From positions 24,116 through 88,115 of the forward strand of contig NZ_SPMY01000043.1 in the NCBI RefSeq assembly GCF_012939955.1: a stretch of DNA of 64,000 bases. The letters are read 5' to 3'. Shown here in pieces: positions 11,001 through 19,265 of this stretch (its first letter is position 1; the number at the start of each line of letters is the position of its first letter). The translations under genes and the position numbers were made by a program. Source of the stretch: Candidatus Accumulibacter phosphatis (GTDB taxonomy: Bacteria > Pseudomonadota > Gammaproteobacteria > Burkholderiales > Rhodocyclaceae). Under the pieces are notes generated by a model. That model had not been told where the DNA came from. It searched no databases and saw only the letters and a list, made by a program, of their open reading frames with translations.

Positions 11001-11500
11001 ATGAAGGGGCGGAACTCGGGCCGGTGGCGCTGGTAGTTAAAGAACTCCTCGAACTGATCGAGGATCAGCACCAGGGGGGCGCTGCTGAAGAGGGTGCAGC
11101 GACGCAGGAATGGTGCCAGTGGGGCGTCCAGGGGCAGTGGGTAGTCCTGGGGGATCTTGTCGCGGCGCCTGAGCTCCTCCACGACTTTCGTCTTGAGGGT
11201 GACGCCCGGTTCCTTGACCCAGTCGTTGCAGTACACCACGTCCAGGGCGTCGTGGCCCGGCGGCTCCGGATGCTCCAGGGCCGGCAGCAGCGCGGCCTGC
11301 AGCAGCGAGCTCTTGCCGATGCCGCTGGCCGCGAACAACAGGGTCAGCTTGCGGCTGAGGAGCTTGTCGGTGAGGATGCGGGTCTCGCCGTCGCGGCCGA
11401 AAAAGTTGTCCTTGTCCGACTCTTCGTAAGGGCGCAGGCCCTTGTACGGGCACTTGCCGTCATCCTTTGCCGTGCCGGTGTCGTTCGCCGGCGTGCTCAT
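8024..11500 (-). CDS. nSTAND-type NTPase with transmembrane helix and HEAT repeats, probable conflict-system sensor/switch
   Basis: 1158 residues. The N-terminus CPYKGLRPYEESDKDNFFGR is the usual entry motif of the nSTAND1 clade. Walker A follows (AASGIGKSS, about 57-65), then Walker B (LVLILDQFEEFF, about 143-154) and a helical STAND region to about 410. One predicted transmembrane helix lies at about 424-446 (VFGVTGAAAGALLLYAAWNI). The rest is an alpha-solenoid of HEAT-like repeats; those at about 610-760 are nearly identical (ALGGFAGQPGGEQAVAPLVA). STAND proteins are known NTP-dependent switches in which the repeat region senses a trigger. The start overlaps the end of the TIR gene by 4 bases (ATGA), which implies translational coupling and a joint function with the two upstream EAD proteins. 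The trigger is unknown. Confidence 0.85.
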   Translation of the reverse strand: MSTPANDTGTAKDDGKCPYKGLRPYEESDKDNFFGRDGETRILTDKLLSRKLTLLFAASGIGKSSLLQAALLPALEHPEPPGHDALDVVYCNDWVKEPGVTLKTKVVEELRRRDKIPQDYPLPLDAPLAPFLRRCTLFSSAPLVLILDQFEEFFNYQRHRPEFRPFIHELSAAIRDDASATRFLLSMREDFALELNAFKPELPTLLFDNYFRLEALSRDNAKTVILAPLKRVDCDCEAALLEALLNDLGKYDQQPDSGSQPGGRLLELPPARIEPAQIQIICTQLWEKEHADDSRQLRQSTYQSMGGTDGLLKRYFEAKVAPLSTGQQDLASRAFDFLVSSQGTKMAYPLYELLKRTGVRNANAFALVLEDLEKARVLRRQERLETKSDRTEWEPYYELYHDLFAKAVNDWNREYKISRARRRTVFGVTGAAAGALLLYAAWNIVYQRTHDHLRLAPPAGLSDRIELWSGTHDGFDLIGQRTFQAETQLLRNEVAPDKQLEHAPVGDYEQLNIELIGLTSLIERIDAYREAGFDEQGLKLLTQTLIGRDRDASAKAMLRLVRFRNPATGAVVARFLEDEPDPERREQLVADWRGLPTTHAPGLLEDASRDGTAGVRRQVAALLGGLAGQPGGEQAVALLVALLKDPDLYVRGSAASALGGFAGQPGGEQAVAPLVALLKKRDSDGRNGEVRDSEVRDRATSALGGFAGQPGGDQAVAPLVALLKHPDPKVRNSATSVLLRYAGLLDIASATASLRHLAESGTGASSFPARLALALMNPDQAVSGAPHQSGIAAKPPSNSSAAAEAAMRDSNAALLVSGIEALNDEERNAFLPELARFPSPLILKKLLELETGTKENNQNKRTAALLALGKTRDPKAIARLQAVAEDERETRPIRVAAIRALGDSGSDSAAGFLAELITKDPSLANPIYSALDRIASKTALPFMERGLRAQRERRQDWRKHRATWQEAFNDKKLLDQRQELSQAREKWERKLKAMQPNEALETWFARQIARLDEQRAKELLLDPSYAIRRGAWIGFAASGNAERVRWLIDKHANENNPLYRFALYRAIDRLLQRLEVVGDASDLVTLQALQTELTEKFKEDPTLASAWSTQRRVQQTILQRIDWTIPVIADVLEFRKRLQAAAVPRSAEIRVESNKPEG
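9294..9640. repeat. three recently duplicated HEAT-repeat units inside the NTPase gene
   Basis: Three units of roughly 105-135 bp share a nearly identical core (GCCGCCGGGCTGCCCGGCAA at 9366-9385, 9500-9519 and 9606-9625). The middle unit has an insertion coding for a Gly/Arg/Asp/Glu-rich loop. DNA-level identity points to recent expansion and possible copy-number variation. Confidence 0.8.
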
Positions 11501-12387
11501 TGGCGGTCTTGCTTCATGGCGGCCTCGATGGCCTGGTACAGGGTTTCGAAGTCGCTGCCACGGTGCATCTCCGGGGTCAGGACGAGCATGTTCCTGAGAA
11601 TGTCGGTCAGCCCGGCGATCTGGTTGCGGATGCGCGTGTACAGGTCGATGTCCTCGCGGATGCCGTGCAGGTTGGCGCTGCAGACTTCCTTCATGGCGCT
11701 GTCCAGCTCGGCGATGCGCTGTTCCCAGTACTTGATGTAGCGAATGCGCTCGATGGCCTTGTAGATGTCGGCGCCTTCGAGAACGATGGGGAAGATGCGT
11801 TGCTGGAGGTCGCCGTGGCCGGCGATCTCCAGCAGCTCGAACATGCAGTTCTCGGACTTCAGGTATTTCTCGCTGATCACGACGATGACGTAGCGCCCGC
11901 GCCCGATGCTTTCCATGAACGCCTTGATGCTGCCCTTGTAGCCGAGATTGCGGCGGTCGCGGATGATCTCGATGCCGCGAGCCTGGAAGTTGCGGTCCAG
12001 ATCGTCGACGATCTCCTCCCAGGGTTGGCCAAAAGCGTAGCTGATATAAATGGCCGCTTTGCTCTCGGCGGAGCTGGCGCCAGCGGTCAGCGTGCTTGTG
12101 CTGGATGGTTTGCGTGGTTCGGGCGGAGCTGTCGTGCCCGGTGCCGGCGTGGGCAGCGCGTCGTCCGGCCAGTCCAGTTCTGGCCGCAGCTTCCGCCCGG
12201 TGCGGACCAGATCGTCCAGGCGCTTGCGGCGCTCAAGGTACTTGACCAGCTCGCGGGCCTGCGCGGGCCGAGCGCTGCCGGCGAGGTCCTCGAGCTCGAC
12301 TCCCAGCCGGGTGGCGACCTCGTCCAGCTCGTCGCGATTGAAGTCGGCGAGCAGGTCCATCAGCGGGATCAGGCGGGGATCAGCCAT
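11497..12387 (-). CDS. effector-associated domain + TIR protein
   Basis: 296 residues. Residues 1-75 form a small helical effector-associated (death-like) domain ending in YLERRKRLDDLVRTGRKLRP. A Pro/Ser/Thr linker runs to about 108, and a TIR domain starts at KAAIYISYAFG. The probable catalytic Glu of NAD-hydrolysing TIRs is E184, in KSENCMFELLE. In bacterial defence, TIR domains are known to consume NAD or make NAD-derived signals; EADs recruit partners by homotypic contact. The gene overlaps its upstream neighbour by 8 bases and the NTPase by 4, so all three should be one transcript and probably one complex. NAD cleavage here is inferred, not shown. Confidence 0.85.
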   Translation of the reverse strand: MADPRLIPLMDLLADFNRDELDEVATRLGVELEDLAGSARPAQARELVKYLERRKRLDDLVRTGRKLRPELDWPDDALPTPAPGTTAPPEPRKPSSTSTLTAGASSAESKAAIYISYAFGQPWEEIVDDLDRNFQARGIEIIRDRRNLGYKGSIKAFMESIGRGRYVIVVISEKYLKSENCMFELLEIAGHGDLQQRIFPIVLEGADIYKAIERIRYIKYWEQRIAELDSAMKEVCSANLHGIREDIDLYTRIRNQIAGLTDILRNMLVLTPEMHRGSDFETLYQAIEAAMKQDRQ

Positions 12388-13696
12388 TCATCTTCTCCGC
12401 GAGCTTGTCGAGGAAATCCTTGGGCTCCAGCTTGCAAAGGTCGATCTTGCGGGATTTCCAGTAGTTTTCGGCGAAGGAGCCCGGCCGTGGCTGGATGGCG
12501 AGGCTGCGCCCCGGTTGCTTGTCCTGTATCACCTGGATCAGCAGGCGCTCCTCCCAGCCGTCCGGGTAGTGGCCGAAGTACCACAGGCTGCGGCCCTTGA
12601 GCTGTCGGACCAGGTAGGCGGGCATCAGCCGGTCGAACTCGCGGGCGAAGCGGAAGTAGTCGCGCTCGGAAAGGGTGAGGGTATCCGACGCCGGGGTGGA
12701 CTTGATGAAGCTGAAGCAGCCGCGGATCTTGTAGATCAGTGAAAAGCCCTTCTTCAACGGATCAAGCTCCGACAGCTGCTCGGCCGTGTAGAGTTGCGGG
12801 GCGCCATCGCTCCCGTCCCTGATCAGTACATTGCCGGCTGACGCAGCCCCGCTGTCCTGGCTGTGGGTCAGTAGCTTGAAGGGCTTGCTGCGGGCCTGAA
12901 AAGCCTTTTCCAAGGCATCGCCATAGGTAGCCGAGATCAGCAGCTGGGGCTGATGGACTTTGTCGGCGAGCAGTTTGTACAGTGCCTGCTGGGCGCCGTC
13001 ATCCTGCGCCGACTCCTGGTTCTGGATGTCGCTGATCTTGCGCAGCAGGGTCTGCCGTCCGTCGCTCTCCATGAATTCGCAGATCTGCGAGAAGCTGCCC
13101 TGGAACTTATCGAGGCGCGCCGCCCGGGCCAGTCCGTCGACCATGGAAGGCGGGTAGCAGGCCCCGAGGAACAGGACGATCTCGCCGTGCTGCAGGCGGT
13201 CGGCGAGGTCGACATAGTCAAGCTCCGTTCCCGCCACCGCCTGTTGTTTGCCCTGCTCCTTGTGCCACAGGCGCACCAGTTGGGCTCCCGATATATCGCC
13301 TTCGCCGAACATCTCCAGGGTGTTCAAGAAGATTTCGTCGGCAGCGGTGATGCCCTGGTTTTCCAGTCGCTTGAGGTAGGTAATCAGCTCGGGAAAGATC
13401 TCGTCGACCTCTTCGGAGTCCTGCTTTCCAATGGCCCGCCTGAGGGCGCCGAGGCGCGCACCGGGGAGCTGAGGCCAGTCCAGTTCGTGACGCAGCTCGC
13501 GACCTTGCTCGAGCAGTTCGGGGATCTTGTTGCGCCGTTCGAGGTGGTCGAGGAATCCGTTGATGAAGGGCGTCAGGGTGTGCGGGAACTCGTCCTTGTT
13601 TTCGTCCAGCCTGAAGCACAGGTCGTGGAGCTCGTCCATGTTGAAGCCGTCGCTCAGGACTTTCTGCAAATTACGGAGCGTAGTTCTGTCGGTCAT
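12380..13696 (-). CDS. effector-associated domain + SIR2-like protein lacking canonical catalytic residues
   Basis: 438 residues, with ATG at 13696 after AGAGG. Residues 1-76 are an effector-associated domain closely matching the one in the next gene (HLERRNKIPELLEQGRELRH versus YLERRKRLDDLVRTGRKLRP). A helical linker follows. From about 150 to the end lies a SIR2-like Rossmann domain: LFLGAC (175-180) replaces the GAGAS loop, SATYGD (255-260) sits where TTNYD is expected, and KIRG (323-326) where KLHG is expected. The usual Asn and His are therefore absent as I align them, which suggests NAD binding/sensing or a diverged active site. It is the first gene of the three-gene operon. Confidence 0.8.
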   Translation of the reverse strand: MTDRTTLRNLQKVLSDGFNMDELHDLCFRLDENKDEFPHTLTPFINGFLDHLERRNKIPELLEQGRELRHELDWPQLPGARLGALRRAIGKQDSEEVDEIFPELITYLKRLENQGITAADEIFLNTLEMFGEGDISGAQLVRLWHKEQGKQQAVAGTELDYVDLADRLQHGEIVLFLGACYPPSMVDGLARAARLDKFQGSFSQICEFMESDGRQTLLRKISDIQNQESAQDDGAQQALYKLLADKVHQPQLLISATYGDALEKAFQARSKPFKLLTHSQDSGAASAGNVLIRDGSDGAPQLYTAEQLSELDPLKKGFSLIYKIRGCFSFIKSTPASDTLTLSERDYFRFAREFDRLMPAYLVRQLKGRSLWYFGHYPDGWEERLLIQVIQDKQPGRSLAIQPRPGSFAENYWKSRKIDLCKLEPKDFLDKLAEKMNG

Positions 13697-13954
13697 GTGG
13701 ATAGCGCCTCTTGCGAAACGGGCACTGCAGGGCTGACTCCTTCGCTGCCGGGAGCGACAGCGGAGGGTGCAGGCGGTCATTTCCGGCTGGATGGTTTACT
13801 CAAGACCAACATCATGACACTCGCGAAATGGATACTACTCAACACGAATTGATCATGCAACGCTGGAACGGGGTTCAGTACCGGTTCCAGCCTCTGAGGT
13901 GGGCTTGCTTTCGCCCGACGCGCCAGATACAAAACCCGTAGCTGTCTGTCGCCG

Positions 13955-14623
13955 TCAGCTTCTGCTCAATTCCTCATTCAGGCGGGTCGCGCTAAACAGG
14001 ATGATCTTGAGTTGCTGCACGAAGTTTTCCGACATTTCGGCTTCGAGCAGGGCCTGCCCGGGCGGCAGGTCGAGAATGTCGGTTGCCGCCGCGAGCATGG
14101 TCATCACGATCATCCCGCAAACCATCTGCAAACTTGCCGTTGGCAGTTGCGTGTAAAGGCCGCGCATCCGGAAATCCTGCGCCATTTCATTGGTGAAATG
14201 GGAGACATCATTGCGAATCGCCAGGCGCAGGATGCGGCTGCCCCCTGAGCGCTCGCTCGAGATGAACATGAACTGCAAGCGGTTCAGCTTGACGTACTCC
14301 AGATAGACGCTGACTGAACGCCGCAGCATGTCGCGCGGCGCCACCGCCATCTTGCGTGCCTCGCGCAACAGCCGCCGCAGCGTAATCCCAACGTCCTCAA
14401 CCAGCACCAGACCCAACTCATCGGTATTGCGGAAATGGCGATAGAAGGCGTTCGGGACGACGCCGGCTTCGCGGGCGATTTCACGCAATCCAAGACTGGT
14501 GAAACTGCGCCCCTCGCCCATCAAGGTCAGCGCGGCCTGCAGCAGATTCGCGCGCGTCAAGTCCTTGCGCGCGCTGCGTGTCAGGTACTGGGGATTCGTC
14601 GATGCCGTTCTATCGGCGGGCAT
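13955..14623 (-). CDS. FabR-like TetR-family regulator of fatty-acid metabolism
   Basis: 222 residues. The helix-turn-helix region (FTSLGLREIAREAGVVPNAF, then YRHFRNTDELGLVLVEDVG) closely follows the FabR pattern in length and sequence, and so does the C-terminal part (FISSERSGGSRILRLAIRND). FabR in enterobacteria is known to repress unsaturated fatty-acid synthesis genes in response to acyl thioesters. Here the gene is divergent from an acyl-CoA dehydrogenase, so control of that enzyme and of itself is likely. An ACACGTGT palindrome, the core of FabR-type operators, lies 31 bases upstream. The effector is inferred. Confidence 0.85.
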   Translation of the reverse strand: MPADRTASTNPQYLTRSARKDLTRANLLQAALTLMGEGRSFTSLGLREIAREAGVVPNAFYRHFRNTDELGLVLVEDVGITLRRLLREARKMAVAPRDMLRRSVSVYLEYVKLNRLQFMFISSERSGGSRILRLAIRNDVSHFTNEMAQDFRMRGLYTQLPTASLQMVCGMIVMTMLAAATDILDLPPGQALLEAEMSENFVQQLKIILFSATRLNEELSRS

Positions 14624-14650
14624 GGCAACACTCCTGTTTCAGTGGCTATA

Positions 14651-14668
14651 AAAACACGTGTATCGAAC
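14651..14668. promoter_or_regulatory. candidate operator for the FabR-like regulator
   Basis: ACACGTGT (14654-14661) is an 8-bp perfect palindrome in the divergent intergenic region and matches the core of the Escherichia coli FabR box. The flanks are only weakly symmetric. Confidence 0.5.
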
Positions 14669-14867
14669 GACGTGCATGAAATTGACCTATTATCGCTTAA
14701 CAATCATGTTCCTACCTATAGACGGCAAGAGCAAGCTTGCTATCAGAAAGTTTTCAGAGGACACTCGTGCACTAAGCGTCGCAGCCCGGCAAAAGTGGCC
14801 GCTGATCGCTGCTCACACAGCGAACGCGGCACCGAGTCACTTTGCCCTCTTCTCGAAGGACAGCAGC

Positions 14868-16691
14868 ATGCCGACCTATAAAGCTCCCCTGCGCGACATG
14901 CGCTTCCTGATCAACGAGGTGCTCGACTATCCCGCGCACTACGCGGGCCTGGCCAACGGCAGCGAGGCGACACCCGAGCTCGTGGACGCCGTACTTGAAG
15001 GCGCCGCTACCTTGTGCGAAGAGGTCCTCGCGCCGATCAATCTTTCCGGCGATCGGGAGGGCTGTCACTTCAACGCCGGCGAAGTCACTACTCCGGCTGG
15101 TTTCAAAGAGGCTTACCGCCAGTTCGTCGACGGCGGTTGGCAGGGACTTTCATTCCCGACGGAATATGGTGGCCAGGGGCTGCCAACATCGCTCAGCCTG
15201 TTCAAGACCGAGATGATGGGCGCCGCCAACTGGTCGTTCAACATGTATCCGGGACTAAGCCTGGGCTGCATCAATACCCTTTTGCGCTACGCTACCGAGG
15301 CACAAAAATCGCTCTATCTACCATCGCTCGTCAGCGGCGAGTGGACCGGCACCATGTGCCTGACCGAGCCGCAGTGCGGCACCGATCTGGCGCAGGTCAA
15401 GACCAGGGCCGCGCCGCAGCCCGACGGCAGCTACAAGCTCACCGGCACCAAGATGTTCATCTCGGCGGGCGAGCACGATCTGGCCGGGAATATTGTGCAC
15501 ATCGTCCTCGCCCGCCTGCCCGACGCCCCGGCCGGCACACGCGGCATTTCGCTATTCGTCGTGCCGAAGTTTCTTGTCGCCATTGACGGCTCTGCCGGCC
15601 AGCGCAACACCGTCAGTTGCGGCTCCATCGAACACAAGATGGGAATTCGCGGTTCGGCAACCGCCGTACTGAATTTTGACGAGGCAACCGGGCACCTGAT
15701 TTTCGAACCCAACAAGGGCCTGGAAGCCATGTTCACCTACATGAACACCGCCCGAATCGGAATCGCGATCCAGGGTGTCGCCCACGCCGAAGCCTCTTTT
15801 CAGGGCGCGCTGGCCTATGCCAAAGACAGACGATCAATGCGCGCCCTCTCGGGAAAGAAGGAACCCGAGGCCAACGCCGACTCTCTGATCTGGCACGCCG
15901 ATGTGCGACGCATGCTGCTGACCCAAAAGGCCATCGCCGAAGGGGGGCGGGCGATGATCTATGCGGCCGCCCAGACAGCCGACCTGATGTTCAACGCCAC
16001 GCTCGAAAACGACCAGACCAACTACGACCGCTACGACAACGAACTCGGCTTCTACACCCCCATCCTCAAGGGCTTTCTTACCGAAATGGGCCTCGAAGCC
16101 GCCAATATCGGCATGCAAGTGTTCGGCGGGCACGGCTATATTCACGAGCACGGCATGGAGCAGATCGCCCGTGATGCGCGCATCTCCACCCTTTACGAAG
16201 GCACCACCGGCATCCAGGCGCTCGACCTGCTTGGCCGCAAGGTATTGATCGGCACCAAGGGAAAGTGCGTGCGCGAATTCACGCGCCTCATGCTGCGCCT
16301 GGCAAGAGCCAACTTGTTTGCGCGCGGCCCCACCGGCACCATGGCGCGCTCAATCATGAAGCGCGCCGTCGAGTGGAATCTCCTCACGCTGCGCATCATG
16401 CTACGCGCCGGCAAGGATCGAGATCTCGTGGGGTCGGCGAGCGTGGACTACTTGATGTATTCAGGCTACGTCATGATGGGCTACTTCCTCGCCTTGCAGG
16501 CGGAGAAAGCGCAAACGCTATTGCTCAACGGCAAAGGAAGCGAATCCGCCGATTTCTATCGCGCCAAGATTCAGACGGCCACCTTCTACTTTGACCGCAT
16601 CCTGCCGCGGGCCGACGCCCACCGCAGCAGCGCACTGGCGCCAACGCACTCGCTGATGCAGATGGACAACGCAAGTTTCGCGTTCCTGTGA
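14868..16691 (+). CDS. acyl-CoA dehydrogenase (about 600-residue FadE5/DmdC-like class)
   Basis: A flavoenzyme catalysing alpha,beta-dehydrogenation of an acyl-CoA in beta-oxidation, 607 residues. The N-terminal helical part has GWQGLSFPTEYGGQGLP. The FAD-binding middle domain has CLTEPQCGTDLAQVKTRA and TGTKMFISAG. The C-terminal helical domain has GGHGYIHEHGMEQIARDARI and YEGTTGIQALDLLGRK, plus the extra tail typical of the long ACADs. The start at 14868 follows AAGGA and gives MPTYKAPLRDMRF, the usual start of this class; longer upstream frames lack support. Substrate chain length is unknown. Confidence 0.93.
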   Translation: MPTYKAPLRDMRFLINEVLDYPAHYAGLANGSEATPELVDAVLEGAATLCEEVLAPINLSGDREGCHFNAGEVTTPAGFKEAYRQFVDGGWQGLSFPTEYGGQGLPTSLSLFKTEMMGAANWSFNMYPGLSLGCINTLLRYATEAQKSLYLPSLVSGEWTGTMCLTEPQCGTDLAQVKTRAAPQPDGSYKLTGTKMFISAGEHDLAGNIVHIVLARLPDAPAGTRGISLFVVPKFLVAIDGSAGQRNTVSCGSIEHKMGIRGSATAVLNFDEATGHLIFEPNKGLEAMFTYMNTARIGIAIQGVAHAEASFQGALAYAKDRRSMRALSGKKEPEANADSLIWHADVRRMLLTQKAIAEGGRAMIYAAAQTADLMFNATLENDQTNYDRYDNELGFYTPILKGFLTEMGLEAANIGMQVFGGHGYIHEHGMEQIARDARISTLYEGTTGIQALDLLGRKVLIGTKGKCVREFTRLMLRLARANLFARGPTGTMARSIMKRAVEWNLLTLRIMLRAGKDRDLVGSASVDYLMYSGYVMMGYFLALQAEKAQTLLLNGKGSESADFYRAKIQTATFYFDRILPRADAHRSSALAPTHSLMQMDNASFAFL

Positions 16692-16767
16692 TTCGGCTTG
16701 AACAATGCGGCAAGGCAAGCCATCTGCATCACGCCACACCCTGACCCGACAAAACAAAGGAGAAATT

Positions 16768-17223
16768 GTGCCCACCACAACAAGCTCATCGACAAAAGCA
16801 GCCGACACTCCTGTCGCCAAGACAGCCAAGGAGAGCATTCCGATCGCCGCCAAAAAGCCGCGCACGGTCAAAGCCAAGGCCAGCACTTCCACCCAGCCAT
16901 CCCTGCGCTTCTATTATTCAGAGGCTCTTCGTGAGAAAACGGACACCGTCCTCTCGGCACTCGATACACGGCCAAGTGAGCCCGGCCACGGAGAGGCCAT
17001 TGCCGACCTGGTCACCGAGTTGATCGATGCGGGCATGGATTACTATTTCCTGAAACCGCTCAAACAGGCTGAAGTCGGCTTTGTCGGCGAGCAGTCGGCC
17101 CGACTCGGCATATCCGGGGCGGTCAAGCTGCTCAGCTCGGTTAGTCGCAAGTTCCTCACGCGCATGGATCACGCACAACTGCTGGTCGTTGCCAAGCACC
17201 TACGCACTCTTGCCGCTCCATAA
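16768..17223 (+). CDS. small hypothetical protein with disordered Ala/Lys/Thr-rich N-terminus
   Basis: 151 residues, GTG start at 16768 with an AAAGGAG ribosome-binding site 5-6 bases upstream. Residues 1-50 are low complexity (KTAKESIPIAAKKPRTVKAK); the remainder looks helical (SGAVKLLSSVSRKFLTRMDH). It lies 76 bases downstream of the acyl-CoA dehydrogenase on the same strand and is probably co-transcribed. The layout (basic low-complexity tail plus short helical domain) recalls phasin-like or nucleoid-associated small proteins, but I recognise no family. Confidence 0.7.
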   Translation: MPTTTSSSTKAADTPVAKTAKESIPIAAKKPRTVKAKASTSTQPSLRFYYSEALREKTDTVLSALDTRPSEPGHGEAIADLVTELIDAGMDYYFLKPLKQAEVGFVGEQSARLGISGAVKLLSSVSRKFLTRMDHAQLLVVAKHLRTLAAP

Positions 17224-17906
17224 CAGCCGGTCGTGGCGCTTGCGGCCATCACGGCAGCCGCAGACGAGACTTGAGCAGCGACCGTTCGGGGACGAGCGCG
17301 GCGGCAGCCAGTGGCCTGGCCGCCGCCGAAGCTTGTCCGGCCGATGCCGGCAGGCGCCAGAATATCGAGCATCGTGTTGGCGGCGTAAGAGCGTGCAAAT
17401 CTGGTGGCTATGAGCGCAAGCGCAGTCCGAGCGACGACAATCAACGACCGGTACTTGCTTTCAAGCAGGCATTCTGAAAGAGGCGCACCTCGCCTGGCCA
17501 TCGGCCGTTTCGGACATTGGCGTCACTCTGGGCGGACCTCCGGCAGGGTTCCTTTACCGGGCGCAGGACGGGAAATTGCACCGAACGGCTGCTTCAACCG
17601 TTTCGCTACGCCCGGTTCCGACCCAAAGCGGAAGTAGCGATCGCCCGATAGCGGCCATTCAGCTAAACCCAGGTTCAGCGAACTGGAATTCTCCGAAGCG
17701 GCCATTTGCGACCTCACCCTCCCGGCCATGAGCAGGCACTCACTGGTCGCTTAAACCCGCAGATTGAGTGTCAGCAGCAATCTTGAAAGAAGACGTCCGC
17801 CGACAGGCAACTTTCGGACACGTTTAGCCTTGCCTGCCACCGGATGCAGTACAGCAGGCAGCTGGTCGCCGCAATCCGATCACGATGTAGCCATGGCAGA
17901 AATGAT
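17224..17906. other. gene-free stretch with degraded sequence
   Basis: No reading frame here has coding support. Phrases such as CCGAAGCGGCCATT (near 17693) resemble others at about 20990, which suggests remnants of dispersed intergenic repeats; the similarity is short and uncertain. Confidence 0.4.
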
Positions 17907-19055
17907 CTACCCCAAAGTGGTCTCCCCTGTGCCACACCGAGCGCGCCACTTCTTTGGACTCACCTGTGCACATTTCCGAAATGCTCGTGAAAATACGGCT
18001 GAGTCAGCGTAATGCAGCGCCGCCGCAATTTCCGATAAAGGAAGTTGCGTGTTTGCCAGTAGTTGCTGTGCAAGCGTGAAGCGCGTTTGAGTGACGAGTT
18101 GCTGTAAGGAAGTCTGCTCCGCGGCGAGCCGTTTGCGCAGCGTTCGATCATGGATGCCAAACAGGCGTGCCACGTCCTGCGCTGACGATATGCCATTTAG
18201 CACCATCTGGTGCAGCGCGCTCCGCACTTCATCGACAAAAGACGTTGTGCCATTTGCATGTTCCTGCCTGATCGCCTGTGCGATCAGCACACGAAGCGCG
18301 GGGTCTGCACCTACGATGGCATGGTCAAGCCACGACGAGGCGAAAACGATACCCGACACCTCGGCATCGAAACGGAGGTTTGAGCCGAAGAGTCGCTGGT
18401 AGGGTCTCGTATCTTTTGGTCGGACATGCGAAAACTGAACGCGCAGCGGTTTCCAAGCGGGACCGCAGATGTCAACCAATGCCCGGAAGCCAATTGCGAT
18501 CGCCGCATCGTAGAGTTGCGAGACACCCGGCACCCCGGGTCGATAGATGGAGTAACCGAGGACTACGGTTGATGTATCCAGATTGAGCAATACCGGCGCC
18601 GCACCCCGATCATGCAGGTGAAGGTGTAGAAGCAGTGCCCGCAACGCTTCGCCGACTGTCGCTGAATTGCGCATCAGGTAACCGATGGCACCGAGTCCTT
18701 TCAGATCGAAGTGTCTTCCGACGAGCAGGCCGAAGTGGGTGCAATTCGTCAGGCTTGCACACTCCGAGAGCAAGCGCCCCAGCGCGTCGAAGGCGATGCG
18801 ATTTTCGGGATTCTTGAACAGGTGAAGCGGCACGCCGGCCCGCACGAACGCCCGACGTGGATTGATGCCGAGTTCAGTCAATACCATCGGCACCGCAGCG
18901 ACTGGGCCGATCCTGACATCACCGTCGGCAGTGACGGACACAGCAGCGCGCCGAGCTGACATCGAGATGTTGGCCTGTTGCAGGGGAGGCTTACTGATAC
19001 TTCCGTGGTTTGTCATGGAAACCTTGTCTGCCGCTGATTGTTTTGATCGAGCCAT
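17907..19055 (-). CDS. AraC-family transcriptional regulator (arabinose-binding-like N-terminal domain)
   Basis: 382 residues. Residues about 55-240 match the AraC N-terminal domain found in OruR/ArgR-type regulators (RAFVRAGVPLHLFKNPENRI, HFGLLVGRHFDLKGLGAIGY). The C-terminal 90 residues hold two helix-turn-helix motifs (SSAQDVARLFGIHDRTLRKR, then LPLSEIAAALHYADSAVFSR). It is read away from the DUF1254/DUF1214 gene across a roughly 210-bp gap, so control of that neighbour is plausible. A shorter start at 19016 is possible. Confidence 0.88.
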   Translation of the reverse strand: MARSKQSAADKVSMTNHGSISKPPLQQANISMSARRAAVSVTADGDVRIGPVAAVPMVLTELGINPRRAFVRAGVPLHLFKNPENRIAFDALGRLLSECASLTNCTHFGLLVGRHFDLKGLGAIGYLMRNSATVGEALRALLLHLHLHDRGAAPVLLNLDTSTVVLGYSIYRPGVPGVSQLYDAAIAIGFRALVDICGPAWKPLRVQFSHVRPKDTRPYQRLFGSNLRFDAEVSGIVFASSWLDHAIVGADPALRVLIAQAIRQEHANGTTSFVDEVRSALHQMVLNGISSAQDVARLFGIHDRTLRKRLAAEQTSLQQLVTQTRFTLAQQLLANTQLPLSEIAAALHYADSAVFSRAFRKCAQVSPKKWRARCGTGETTLG

Positions 19056-19265
19056 CCCGAAACCCCCTGTTCCTCAGCTGTTTTCGGCGTGCCCGATCCT
19101 AAGCGGAGCTTGGCGGACGGGTCAATGAGAGGGCCGGAATTGCAAAGTAGCTTTTCCTCGAAGCTGATACGCTGACGAACAAGCAGTGTTACTTGGACGC
19201 TTCAACCCAGCGGCCGGCGGATCTGCCATGAACACCGAGACATGCAATTTACCGGAGTGAAGAAC

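Noticed and set aside
11467..12600. 377-codon + strand frame opposite the TIR and SIR2-like genes
   Set aside because: Antisense to two domain-supported genes; no homology pattern.
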